This document shows positions 52,300-60,927 of a stretch of 64,000 bases of DNA, piece by piece. Under the pieces are notes generated by a model. The model did not search any database and had not been told where the DNA came from. It worked only from the letters and a program-made list of their open reading frames with translations. Origin of the DNA: UBA4312 sp002394635 (GTDB taxonomy: Bacteria; Bacillota_I; Bacilli_A; Erysipelotrichales; Erysipelotrichaceae); the NCBI GenBank assembly GCA_946539765.1, contig CAMNHO010000005.1, forward strand, positions 62,001-126,000, given 5' to 3'. Numbering within the stretch: position 1 is the first letter of the stretch; every line of letters begins with the position of its first letter. The position numbers and the translations under genes are program-made.

Positions 52300-53940
52300 T
52301 TACACTGTTTCTCTTTTCCGCAATACCTCTATCACCAGAATCAATAACACAAAGGTAATCGGTGTGGCTATGACGGCCAGATTTCCCTTTGTAATATATC
52401 CAAGAATGCCGGCAATGAGATAGCCCACAGCGGAAACAGCAGCCACTGTAAACGCATAAGGCATCTGGGTCGTGACATGATTGATATGATTCGATTGTGC
52501 TCCGGCGCTGGACATAATCGTTGTATCCGAAATCGGCGAACAATGGTCACCACAGACGGCTCCCGATAAACAGGCCGCAATCGAGATCACCAGCATCGTA
52601 TAGAACCCGGAGAATACTGAACAAACGATTGGAATCAATATAGTGAACGTTCCCCAGCTCGTTCCAGTCGAGAAGGCCAGGAATACCGATACTAAAAAGA
52701 TGATACATGGTAAGAACATCTGCAATGAACCGGCAGACGCCTCAACCACTCCATGGATATAATCGGCAGCCCCCAGCATGCCGGTGACACCGGACAAATT
52801 CCAAGATAAGATCAAAATGATCATCGGCGCACACATAGACCGGAAGCCGGCCGGCAGACAATCCATAAAATCCTGGAAGGACATCACATCCCGGATCATA
52901 TAAAGAACAAAGGTCACGATCAATGTAAAGAGACTTCCAAATACCAGACCTCTGGCAGAATCTGCATTCGCAAACGCATTAATGAAGGTTTCCCCGTTAA
53001 AGAATCCACCGGTATAGAGGATCCCGATAATGCCGCTGACAATCAAGGTCACCACCGGAATGATCAGGTTGGATACTTTTCCATCTGTTTTTTCGTTGGC
53101 ATCCACTTCGCTGTATGGAGGTTCCCCGCTAGTAAACAGATCCCCTTTTAACGCATTGTCCTCATGCAGTTTCATAGGACCATAATCAAATTGTTTCCAT
53201 GTGATATAGACCATCATCACGATTGTCGTCAACGCATATAAGTTATATGGAATGGTTTCAATAAACATCTTGAATCCATTGATATGAAATTGTGAAGGAA
53301 CCGCATAGGTCACAGCGGCTGCCCAGCAGGATACCGGTGCTATGATACAAATTGGTGCTGCCGTCGCATCCAGTAAATAAGCCAGTTTAGCACGTGATAC
53401 ATTATGACGATCGGTAATCGGACGCATCACTGAGCCTACGGTCATACAGTTGAATCCATCATCGACAAAGATCAATAAACCAAGCAGGATGGTTGCCAAT
53501 TGCGCTCCTCTTCGATTTTTGATATGTTGATCTGCCCAGCGCCCAAATGCCAATGCACTGCCCGATTTATTCAGAATGACCACAATGCCACCTAATATTG
53601 TCACAAACACTAGAATGCTGGCATGGGAGATATCCGCAAGATTGGTCACCAGACCCCCTTCGCTGTACATCATCGTATTCAACGCAAGCTCCAGGTTCCC
53701 GTTGGCGAACAGCAAGGCACCTACCACAATACCGACAAATAAAGCACTGTATACTTCCTTGGTAATCAATGCCAGCGTAATCGCAACCACCGGTGGTAAT
53801 AAGGCCAGGATCGTGCCGTTAGCTAGTGACACGTAGCCCTCCCCAGCTGTTCCGGTTGTCTGTGTTGTCACCCAGGCCAGACCGATCATTGTCACGAGAA
53901 AGCATACGAAAAGGATCCGAATTCCATTCTTTTTCTTCAT
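52300..53940 (-). CDS. nhaC: Na+/H+ antiporter NhaC family protein
   Basis: A 546 aa multi-pass membrane protein of the NhaC family with about 13 helices. Conserved phrases include GSVMRPITDRHNVSRAKLAYLLDATAAPICIIAPVSCW and TGTSWGTFTILIPI, with GDHCSPISDTTIMSS near the end. It exchanges Na+ (or an amino acid with Na+/H+) across the membrane; the family also holds malate-lactate and amino-acid carriers. GGGAGG precedes the ATG. It lies convergently near the T-box leader's promoter. Confidence 0.87.
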   Translation of the reverse strand: MKKKNGIRILFVCFLVTMIGLAWVTTQTTGTAGEGYVSLANGTILALLPPVVAITLALITKEVYSALFVGIVVGALLFANGNLELALNTMMYSEGGLVTNLADISHASILVFVTILGGIVVILNKSGSALAFGRWADQHIKNRRGAQLATILLGLLIFVDDGFNCMTVGSVMRPITDRHNVSRAKLAYLLDATAAPICIIAPVSCWAAAVTYAVPSQFHINGFKMFIETIPYNLYALTTIVMMVYITWKQFDYGPMKLHEDNALKGDLFTSGEPPYSEVDANEKTDGKVSNLIIPVVTLIVSGIIGILYTGGFFNGETFINAFANADSARGLVFGSLFTLIVTFVLYMIRDVMSFQDFMDCLPAGFRSMCAPMIILILSWNLSGVTGMLGAADYIHGVVEASAGSLQMFLPCIIFLVSVFLAFSTGTSWGTFTILIPIVCSVFSGFYTMLVISIAACLSGAVCGDHCSPISDTTIMSSAGAQSNHINHVTTQMPYAFTVAAVSAVGYLIAGILGYITKGNLAVIATPITFVLLILVIEVLRKRETV

Positions 53941-54022
53941 AACATCATCCCTCCCGTTTTTTGTTATTGTATCAAAAAAAGCATATGATTTCTCTTCATA
54001 CGCATCTATATTTAATGATTTA

Positions 54023-55015
54023 TTAATAAATCTTCAAAATTGTTTTCCCTTTAGATCCTCCGGAAGCTACTTTCTGTAATGCCTGATCCACTTCATCCAA
54101 AGAGAATACACCATCTACGGATGTTTCAAAAGGACGGGCCCGATACAAATCTGATACTTTTTCCAATCCTTTACCATCCTCATGTACAAAGAGAAAGAAA
54201 TACTTCTGCTTTCTCATGGCTGCCATCTTGTCATATTTTCTGCCCGCTATTGTAAATAAGCCCCTTTTCACAAAAGACAGATTACTTCGTACGGCAAATT
54301 CTCCATTTGGCAAGCCCCGTAATGAAACCAGGTTTCCCCCTTCTTTCAGGATGCTGAATTGGCGTTCCAATTCCTTTTCGCCCAATGTGTCAAGAACATG
54401 ATCCACATCCGATAATACTTCTGTATAATCGGTTTTCTTATAATCAATAAACTGATCTGCCCCTAAACGTTTGATTCTTTCTTCATTCGCCCCGTTTCCA
54501 TTGGTAATAACGGTCAATCCATAGCTCTTGGCAATCGGAATAGCCATCGCTCCCAGACTGCCGGTCCCTCCGGAAATAAAGATCGTTTCCTTTTCCTTCG
54601 GCTTCATCAGATCCAAAGCCTGAACCGCTGTTAAGGCAGTCAAAGGAATCGTCGCCGCTTGTTCATCGCTCAACTGTTCAGGTACTTTGGCAACCGCCCG
54701 ATAATCAACGGCTGCATATTGCGCAAAAGCACCGATCCGGTTTAAAGGCATTCTTCCGTAAACCCGGTCTCCGATCTGAAACCCTTTTACATAAGTCCCC
54801 AGCCTTTCGATTGTCCCGACAAACTCATTTCCCATTACCAAAGGCATGGAATAAGGTACGATCAAATTCACTTCTTTATGGATGATCATATTGTCCAAAG
54901 GATTAACACCCGCTGTATGGATCTTCACCAAAATATCATGGGGACCCATTTTCGGCATTTCTACTTCTTTTACAACGACATCTTTATGATAGTTTTCTAA
55001 TATTGCTGCTTTCAT
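54023..55015 (-). CDS. NAD(P)H quinone oxidoreductase-like zinc-less MDR
   Basis: A 330 aa medium-chain reductase. It has the GNEFVGTIERLG start of the QOR branch and the nucleotide-binding motif GGTGSLGAMAI, but no zinc-ligand Cys cluster. It most likely reduces quinones or electrophiles with NADPH. It is coupled by a 4-base overlap to the Rrf2 gene and belongs to the operon nitroreductase-Rrf2-QOR. Confidence 0.87.
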   Translation of the reverse strand: MKAAILENYHKDVVVKEVEMPKMGPHDILVKIHTAGVNPLDNMIIHKEVNLIVPYSMPLVMGNEFVGTIERLGTYVKGFQIGDRVYGRMPLNRIGAFAQYAAVDYRAVAKVPEQLSDEQAATIPLTALTAVQALDLMKPKEKETIFISGGTGSLGAMAIPIAKSYGLTVITNGNGANEERIKRLGADQFIDYKKTDYTEVLSDVDHVLDTLGEKELERQFSILKEGGNLVSLRGLPNGEFAVRSNLSFVKRGLFTIAGRKYDKMAAMRKQKYFFLFVHEDGKGLEKVSDLYRARPFETSVDGVFSLDEVDQALQKVASGGSKGKTILKIY

Positions 55016-55440
55016 GCTTCCTTTTCAATCTCCTTTCTCATTTTATTCATACAATCCCGTAATGTGGTTTTCTGCATTTCCTGATATGCTTTTCTCTCAA
55101 TATCCGCAAAGGTATCTTCCAATACCGGTCGGATATGCCGACCTACAATGCATTCATCATTAGGATTCTGGTGCAGATCAAACAAATGCACCCTGTCTGT
55201 TTCATAAATACTTTGATAAATCTGGTACAAAGTCAGTTGCTCCGGTGCCATATTCAAGCGAAATCCAGCCGCTCCCTGCCGGCTTTGGATGATTCCTTTT
55301 TTCTTCAATAAAGACGTTAGCTTTCGAATATAACTAGCATTGGTTCCTACACTATGTGCAATCTGCTGCGAAGACATCGGTGTTTCGGATTCCGAGATCA
55401 ATATCAGCGTATGCACGGCACTTGAAAATCGCGCGTCCAT
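55012..55440 (-). CDS. Rrf2 family transcriptional regulator
   Basis: A 142 aa winged-helix regulator. The HTH region is SSQQIAHSVGTNASYIRKLTSLLKKKGI. The C-terminal part has only one or two Cys (NDECIVGRH and DCMNK), so the three-Cys cluster of IscR-type members is absent; it is nearer to YwnA-like redox or electrophile sensors. It overlaps its upstream neighbour by 1 base (TAATG) and the next gene by 4, and so is translated with them. It likely controls its own operon. Confidence 0.87.
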   Translation of the reverse strand: MDARFSSAVHTLILISESETPMSSQQIAHSVGTNASYIRKLTSLLKKKGIIQSRQGAAGFRLNMAPEQLTLYQIYQSIYETDRVHLFDLHQNPNDECIVGRHIRPVLEDTFADIERKAYQEMQKTTLRDCMNKMRKEIEKEA

Positions 55441-56243
55441 TAGGCTACCTCATAGGTCATGATATATTCCATCATCTCGGCTGTTTCCAGCTGTGGATCT
55501 TCTTTCATAAAAGATCCCTTCTGATCCATTCCGATTTCAAAATGACACAACGCAATCCCCAGATCGACTTTCTGGATGTCTCCTAACGGGCTGTCCTTCA
55601 TAGACTTCATTTCATAGAAATGTACCTTATTGTCCTTTACAATGGCCCGCCATGGTTGTTTGTTGGTTGCCGATGGCGCCCAACGTACCAGTTCCAAAGC
55701 TTCCGCAAACAATCCCGCTTTTTCCGGCACTAATCCTTTGCCATACTCTTCGTCAAAGAAAAGCTGATCAAAGGCAATCCGGTCATCTGATTTCATGCCC
55801 TTACGCATCAGATTTTCCCGAATAGAACGCTTTTTTGCCGGATAACCGATGGGACTGGCTACCGGCATCACTTCATCGGGCTGAACATCCATCGCTGTTT
55901 CAAAGGCATCACGACTTAAAGAAGCTGCCAGCATTACCGTTCCGATCCCCAATGATAACGCGTACAGGCACGCCTTCTCAAAGCTGTATCCCAATGCCAG
56001 TTCATAACCTGGTATTCGTTTGGCCTTGGCTGCCATATACAGATTGGTTCCTAGCACGACCGGACTGGACAAACGATACGCATCCGCCTCCAATAAACGA
56101 AATGTCACCGGCACATTAAAGGGATTAGACATTTCCTGGACATAAGTTTCCAGATTCTTTTTATCTTCCTGAGTCAATTCTCTTCCATCAAAAGTACGAA
56201 CACTCTTTCTTTTCTTAATACACTCTTTCATCGAATAGGTCAT
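55440..56243 (-). CDS. Nitroreductase family protein (TM nitroreductase-like)
   Basis: A 267 aa protein of the nitroreductase fold. It has the N-terminal KRKSVRTFDGREL motif that binds FMN phosphate, WAPSATNKQPWR in the middle and a long helical domain. It probably uses FMN to reduce nitro compounds or quinones. Start at 56243 follows GGAGG. First gene of the operon with Rrf2 and QOR, whose promoter carries a palindrome. Confidence 0.8.
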   Translation of the reverse strand: MTYSMKECIKKRKSVRTFDGRELTQEDKKNLETYVQEMSNPFNVPVTFRLLEADAYRLSSPVVLGTNLYMAAKAKRIPGYELALGYSFEKACLYALSLGIGTVMLAASLSRDAFETAMDVQPDEVMPVASPIGYPAKKRSIRENLMRKGMKSDDRIAFDQLFFDEEYGKGLVPEKAGLFAEALELVRWAPSATNKQPWRAIVKDNKVHFYEMKSMKDSPLGDIQKVDLGIALCHFEIGMDQKGSFMKEDPQLETAEMMEYIMTYEVA

Positions 56244-56255
56244 AATACACCTCCT

Positions 56256-56306
56256 ACTTGTATCACTTATTGATACAAGTTAACCTATTCCTTTTCTTTT
56301 TGTCAA
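56256..56306 (-). promoter_or_regulatory. Promoter and Rrf2-type operator of the nitroreductase operon
   Basis: A perfect 25-base palindrome, ACTTGTATCA-CTTAT-TGATACAAGT (56256-56280), lies 12 bases before the start codon of the nitroreductase gene. A minus-strand TTGACA (56301-56306) is upstream; the -10 is poor and would overlap the palindrome's edge. The TGTATCA...TGATACA shape suits a dimeric winged-helix repressor such as the Rrf2 protein in this operon. Confidence 0.7.
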
Positions 56307-56307
56307 A

Positions 56308-56332
56308 TAAAAAGAAGAGACGTATCTCTTCT
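56308..56332 (-). terminator. Terminator of the second YcxB-like gene
   Basis: The minus strand reads AGAAGAGA-TACG-TCTCTTCT then TTTT, at the stop codon of the YcxB-like gene ending at 56331. Confidence 0.85.
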
Positions 56333-56831
56333 ATCGATTCTTATTCGCTTTCAGCTTGGTTTCAATCAATTGAATACACTCCTGACTGGTCCCCTGTACA
56401 AAGCCATCCTTCATGATCGGGAAAAAGACATTGTTATCCATGTTCAATAGAATACATGTTTTGGATTGTGCCACCTTATCAATGGCATGCCAGTCAATCT
56501 TTTTATAGGTATCTCCGATCTGTACTTCCACATACTCTCCCAAGGTAATTCTTGTTTTGGGAGCATCTGGATATAACAGACGGATCCTTTTCTTTTCCGA
56601 ACGGATCAGACGTCGTTCCCGAATGAAAAAGACCACATAAATAGCTACCACCAGGATGGCCATCATAAACAGGAATAAGGTATGAAGAAATAACAGGAAC
56701 AATAGAAAATAAAATCCCACAAAAAGGAAGGCACCAATAAAATACCATTTATTCATTTTACGGCAAAAAAGGCGGGTAGATTGTTCAACCACGTCCATGG
56801 TATATACGTATTCATTAATGATAGTCTGCAT
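56331..56831 (-). CDS. YcxB-like membrane protein (second copy)
   Basis: A 166 aa protein with two membrane helices (about 29-48 and 53-70), a basic IRERRLIRSEKKR linker and a C-terminal PH-like beta domain (TRITLGEYVEVQIGDTYKKIDWHAIDKV). It shares the layout, but little sequence, with the protein at 32077-32574. Single gene, divergent from the GDSL hydrolase. Function unknown. Confidence 0.7.
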   Translation of the reverse strand: MQTIINEYVYTMDVVEQSTRLFCRKMNKWYFIGAFLFVGFYFLLFLLFLHTLFLFMMAILVVAIYVVFFIRERRLIRSEKKRIRLLYPDAPKTRITLGEYVEVQIGDTYKKIDWHAIDKVAQSKTCILLNMDNNVFFPIMKDGFVQGTSQECIQLIETKLKANKNR

Positions 56832-56891
56832 ACCTTGAGATTACTCTTTCTAAACCTATTTCGCAAGCTGAATCTGTGATAAGATAGTACT

Positions 56892-57416
56892 ATGAAAACC
56901 ATCCTATTCTATGGAGATTCCAACACCTATGGCTTTGATCCGAGAGGCTGGTTCAGCGAACGGTATGACCGACCTTGGCCTATGATCCTCCAAGCATCTT
57001 TGGATACCTGGAACATATTGAGCGATGGGTTGAACGGACGAACGGTACCGGACGATCTGACATGGGTCAAACGGGATCTGGAACAAGATATCGATATCTT
57101 TGCGGTCATGCTGGGAACCAATGACATCTATTGCGGCTATTCTTTGGAAAAGATCCTGGATCGCATGAAAAAACTATGCACCTACGCAAAAAAACATGCC
57201 CATGTCCTGCTCATGACGCCACCGGCGATGATGTTTGAACAAGAGCGTATGGCTGAACTGAATACAATGTATCAACAGTTAGCCGACGAGATGGACCTGT
57301 CCTTTCTGGATACCTCACAATGGGAGATTGACTTGGCATATGATGGTGTTCATTTCTCTGAAAAAGGCCATGAACAGTTTGCACAGTATATGCAAGCGTA
57401 CCTGGAAACCATATAA
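56892..57416 (+). CDS. SGNH/GDSL hydrolase
   Basis: A 174 aa cytoplasmic hydrolase: block I FYGDSNTYG with the nucleophile Ser, the Gly/Asn block GTND, and DGVHFSEKGH with Asp/His of the triad. The family removes acetyl or acyl groups from sugars and lipids; the substrate is not visible. The ATG at 56892 has no strong site; a terminator follows the stop. Confidence 0.88.
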   Translation: MKTILFYGDSNTYGFDPRGWFSERYDRPWPMILQASLDTWNILSDGLNGRTVPDDLTWVKRDLEQDIDIFAVMLGTNDIYCGYSLEKILDRMKKLCTYAKKHAHVLLMTPPAMMFEQERMAELNTMYQQLADEMDLSFLDTSQWEIDLAYDGVHFSEKGHEQFAQYMQAYLETI

Positions 57417-57440
57417 AAATGCGGGAATTCCCGCATTTTT
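57415..57440. terminator. Bidirectional terminator between GDSL and cydC-like genes
   Basis: AAAAATGCGGGAATTCCCGCATTTTT, a perfect hairpin with A- and T-runs, located at the stop of the GDSL gene and serving the convergent transporter gene. Confidence 0.95.
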
Positions 57441-59077
57441 TACATTTCATGCACTGTATCGGCAATCCGTACGGTTGATTTCCGATGGGAAACCAACACC
57501 ACTGTTTTTCCCTTGGATTGCGCCTGTAACGATTTTAAAATAATTGCTTCATTTAAGCTATCCAAATTACTGGTCGGTTCATCCAGCAGAACAAATGGAG
57601 CATCGTGCAAAAAAGCACGAGCCAGTCCGATCCTCTGTTTCTCTCCACCGGATAATGTATCCCCCAGTTCCCCCACCTGGGTCTGATATCCTTGTGGCAG
57701 CGTTTGGATAAAATCATGAATGGCGGCCTTTTTACAGGCTTCTTCGATTTCCTGATCCGTAGCATCCAGCTTGGCAATACGGATGTTGTTGGCAATCGTA
57801 TCTTTGAACAGCTGTGTTTCCTGGGTCATATAGCTTTCCATATCCCGCAGGTTTGCGGTATTGATATTGCGAATATCGGTATTAGATATCTGAATGGATC
57901 CTTTATTAACCTCCCAGAAACGCATCAGCAATTTCAATAAGGTCGATTTCCCACAACCGCTTTTTCCGACAATGCCGGTGATCTTATTCTTTTCAAAAGT
58001 CATGGAATAGTTCGATAAAACCTCCTGTCCTCCATAAGAGAATGTGACATTCTGGCACTCAGCACCTTCAAACGCTTTCGTTTCCTTGCCGACAATATCT
58101 TCTGTTTCCGGTGTTTCCTCAAGAATATCCAGAACTCTGGAAGCCGAAGCTATGGTGCTTTGAAGCGTGGTTCCCAGATTAGCCAAGGCCACAACCGGTC
58201 CAAAGGAAGACATCATCGCAATGACAGGAATCACAAAGCCGGACAATCCGACTTCGCCTTTATTGTACAAAGAGGTAGCCACCAACAACATGCCGATATC
58301 AAAGACCAGGATAAAGGTATTGGTCAAAGCCAAATTGAATCCCGTCAGATGACTAAGCTTTCCCTGGTTTTGGATCAGCCGGTCTGTTTTTTCGTTCATT
58401 CCCTGCATCCGTTCCGATCCATTTTGATATTGGGCTGTTTCATCGATACCTCGTATATTTTCCAATACATAGGAAGCCAGATCCCCGGCCTGATGGCGGA
58501 TCTGATCCCCGGTATCTTTGGTGTGTTTTGAAATGATAAGGGGTAAAAGGATCCCAACACAAAGGTAAGCAAAGAAGGCTAACATACCCATTTCATAATG
58601 ATACAAGCTGATAAAAACAGTCATGACCAGTTCCACAACGATGGCAATACAGATTGGTGAGATCGTGTGGGCATAGAAGACTTCCAACAATTCAACGTCA
58701 GAAGTAATCAGATTGATCAGATCGCCCTTATCTCGTCCTTCCAGCTTCGCCGGACTTAATCGGCGTAAGGCCTGGAATACGTGATCCCGAATGATGGCTA
58801 ATAAGGTGAAGGCAATGTAATGGTTTGTCTTTTGTTCGATATAACGCAATACCGCTCGTATCAACGCAAAGAAGATCAACAATGTCCAGATCAGCCCTAA
58901 TGGAAAGGCACTTTGTCCCAGACCGCTTAAGATGGCATAACCGCCCAAGATCGGAATAAACTGAACAGCCAAATACGCCAGGCTGCCACAACAAACTGCC
59001 AATACCATATGTTTCTTTAAAGGTTCCACCAGCTTCAACATCTGAAGCAGCGTTCCAGCCTTACTTCGTTTTTTCAT
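57440..59077 (-). CDS. cydC: ABC exporter half, CydC-like (membrane-ATPase fusion)
   Basis: A 545 aa exporter with six helices (about 20-300) and a nucleotide-binding domain: Walker A VGKSGCGKST, signature LSGGEKQR, Walker B VLLDEPTSNLD. CydDC proteins export cysteine and glutathione. Start at 59077 follows AAAGGAG; the longer frame overlaps the upstream gene. The two genes overlap by 17 bases and form a heterodimer. No cytochrome bd genes are near, so thiol balance in an anaerobe is the likely role. Confidence 0.8.
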   Translation of the reverse strand: MKKRSKAGTLLQMLKLVEPLKKHMVLAVCCGSLAYLAVQFIPILGGYAILSGLGQSAFPLGLIWTLLIFFALIRAVLRYIEQKTNHYIAFTLLAIIRDHVFQALRRLSPAKLEGRDKGDLINLITSDVELLEVFYAHTISPICIAIVVELVMTVFISLYHYEMGMLAFFAYLCVGILLPLIISKHTKDTGDQIRHQAGDLASYVLENIRGIDETAQYQNGSERMQGMNEKTDRLIQNQGKLSHLTGFNLALTNTFILVFDIGMLLVATSLYNKGEVGLSGFVIPVIAMMSSFGPVVALANLGTTLQSTIASASRVLDILEETPETEDIVGKETKAFEGAECQNVTFSYGGQEVLSNYSMTFEKNKITGIVGKSGCGKSTLLKLLMRFWEVNKGSIQISNTDIRNINTANLRDMESYMTQETQLFKDTIANNIRIAKLDATDQEIEEACKKAAIHDFIQTLPQGYQTQVGELGDTLSGGEKQRIGLARAFLHDAPFVLLDEPTSNLDSLNEAIILKSLQAQSKGKTVVLVSHRKSTVRIADTVHEM

Positions 59078-60809
59078 CGCCGGTCTCCTTTCCAAACTGC
59101 TCCAATGCTTGTTGTGTCTTCCACAAAGTGGCATAGGCACCTTTCTTTTCCAATAGTTCATTATGGGTTCCGGATTGGACCACAGATCCATTGTCCACCA
59201 CATAGATGCGGTCAGCCTCAACGACATTGGCCAGACGATGTGTGATCATGATTACGGTTTTTGTCTTTGCCAGCTGATGGATCTGTTCAAGGATTGCCGC
59301 TTCACTTTCCATATCGATGTTGCTGGTGGCTTCATCAAAGATATAAATCTGTGAATCATGCAAAATAGCCCGTGCCAAGGCCAATCTTTGTTTCTGACCA
59401 CCAGACAAATTCCCCGCATTTTCCAGCAGTAATGTATCCAATCCTTGCTCTTCTTTTAAGAATTCAGCCAAGGCACATTGTTCCAACACATCCCATAGTT
59501 TTTGTTCATCTGCTTTAGCTGCCACCATAAGATTTTCTCGGATAGTCCCTTTAAAGAAGAAGCTGTTGGTTCCTACATACGTCATTTCCTTCATTCGGCT
59601 TTGTTCGGAAATTGTATCTGTCTCTTTGCCATCGATAGTCAATGATCCTTGATCAACAGATTGTCTTCCCATCAGTAACGACGCTATCGTAGATTTCCCG
59701 CTACCGCTTTCTCCGACAATGCCGATGAATTCCTGTTTTCCGACCGTCAAGGAAATCCCATGTAATATTTCACGCTCAGGTTCATACGCAAAATGGACAT
59801 CCTTCATTTCGATCTTGGAAATCGAAGAAGACAAACTCTCCGTTTTTTCCTTTGGTTCTTCCAGCTTCAGAAACTGAAAGATCTTATCGCTGGCTGCCAT
59901 TCCGTTCATCGCTACATGGAAGTAGCTGCCCAGTCTTCGCATCGGCAAGAAGAAATCAGCCGACAACAAGATCATAAAGATACAATTAGCCAGTCCAACA
60001 TTTCCTCGTACAAAGCCACGGGTTGCCAGAAGGATCCCTATAGCAGCCCCTCCATACGCAAAGAAGTCCATAATGATGATGGAATTTAACTGCATGGTCA
60101 GCACTTTCATCGTCACAAAGCGGAAATGTTCAGATTCTTCATTCATTTGTTCATTTTTATAGGCATCGGCCTGATAGGTTTTCAGGGTGGTCATCCCCTG
60201 CAGATTCTCTAGGAAGGTACTTCCCAGCTGTTCATACTGGCTCCAGTACTTTGCTAACAGCTTTTTGGCAATCTTCTGTACCATCATGATCGCTCCCGGA
60301 ATCAATGGCACACAGATCATCAGTACAATGGCTGTGGACCAGCTGCCGGCCAGTCCAAACAGAAAAAACAAGGTGATCGGTGCCAGAAACGCATAGAAAA
60401 ATTGTGGGACATACTGACCGAAATAGCTTTCTAGCTGATCGACCCCTTCCACCGATTCTTGTACGATCTGGGCCGTGCTCACATGTTTTTGATAACCACT
60501 GCCCAGCTTCAACAGCTTTTCGTAGATCATTTGACGCATTTTCTTCTTTACGGTTTTGGATGCCATATAACTCATCTTTACGGCACCCTGTGTAGTAAAA
60601 AAGCGCACGACAACGGTCACACAGATTCCCAGGATCAGCGGTACCAAATCCGATGTGCTCCAGCCCCGGTAATAAAAATGACCGATCGCATACGCAATCA
60701 AGTAGATCATTATCGCATTCATAAACAGTTCCAGCCATTGAAACAATATATTGCCGACAATATACTGTTTGCTCTCCGGACACAGTTCCATCAATCGTTT
60801 ATCAAACAT
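59061..60809 (-). CDS. cydD: ABC exporter half, CydD-like (membrane-ATPase fusion)
   Basis: A 582 aa partner. Membrane domain about 1-320, ATPase with Walker A VGESGSGKST, signature LSGGQKQR, Walker B IYIFDEATSNID. The ATRGFVRGNVGLANCIFMILLSADFFLPMR region matches the CydD/LipC-type family. It is first in the operon; the 3' end overlaps cydC-like by 17 bases. Confidence 0.8.
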   Translation of the reverse strand: MFDKRLMELCPESKQYIVGNILFQWLELFMNAIMIYLIAYAIGHFYYRGWSTSDLVPLILGICVTVVVRFFTTQGAVKMSYMASKTVKKKMRQMIYEKLLKLGSGYQKHVSTAQIVQESVEGVDQLESYFGQYVPQFFYAFLAPITLFFLFGLAGSWSTAIVLMICVPLIPGAIMMVQKIAKKLLAKYWSQYEQLGSTFLENLQGMTTLKTYQADAYKNEQMNEESEHFRFVTMKVLTMQLNSIIIMDFFAYGGAAIGILLATRGFVRGNVGLANCIFMILLSADFFLPMRRLGSYFHVAMNGMAASDKIFQFLKLEEPKEKTESLSSSISKIEMKDVHFAYEPEREILHGISLTVGKQEFIGIVGESGSGKSTIASLLMGRQSVDQGSLTIDGKETDTISEQSRMKEMTYVGTNSFFFKGTIRENLMVAAKADEQKLWDVLEQCALAEFLKEEQGLDTLLLENAGNLSGGQKQRLALARAILHDSQIYIFDEATSNIDMESEAAILEQIHQLAKTKTVIMITHRLANVVEADRIYVVDNGSVVQSGTHNELLEKKGAYATLWKTQQALEQFGKETGDEKTK

Positions 60810-60927
60810 AGAAATCCTCCATTAAAAACATCTTATTTAATTAGAATATCACAATTATGTATAATTAACTTTTTTAAATTCCATTTAAGGTTATCTTCTT
60901 ACTATGAATAACAGAAAGGAAGTATCT

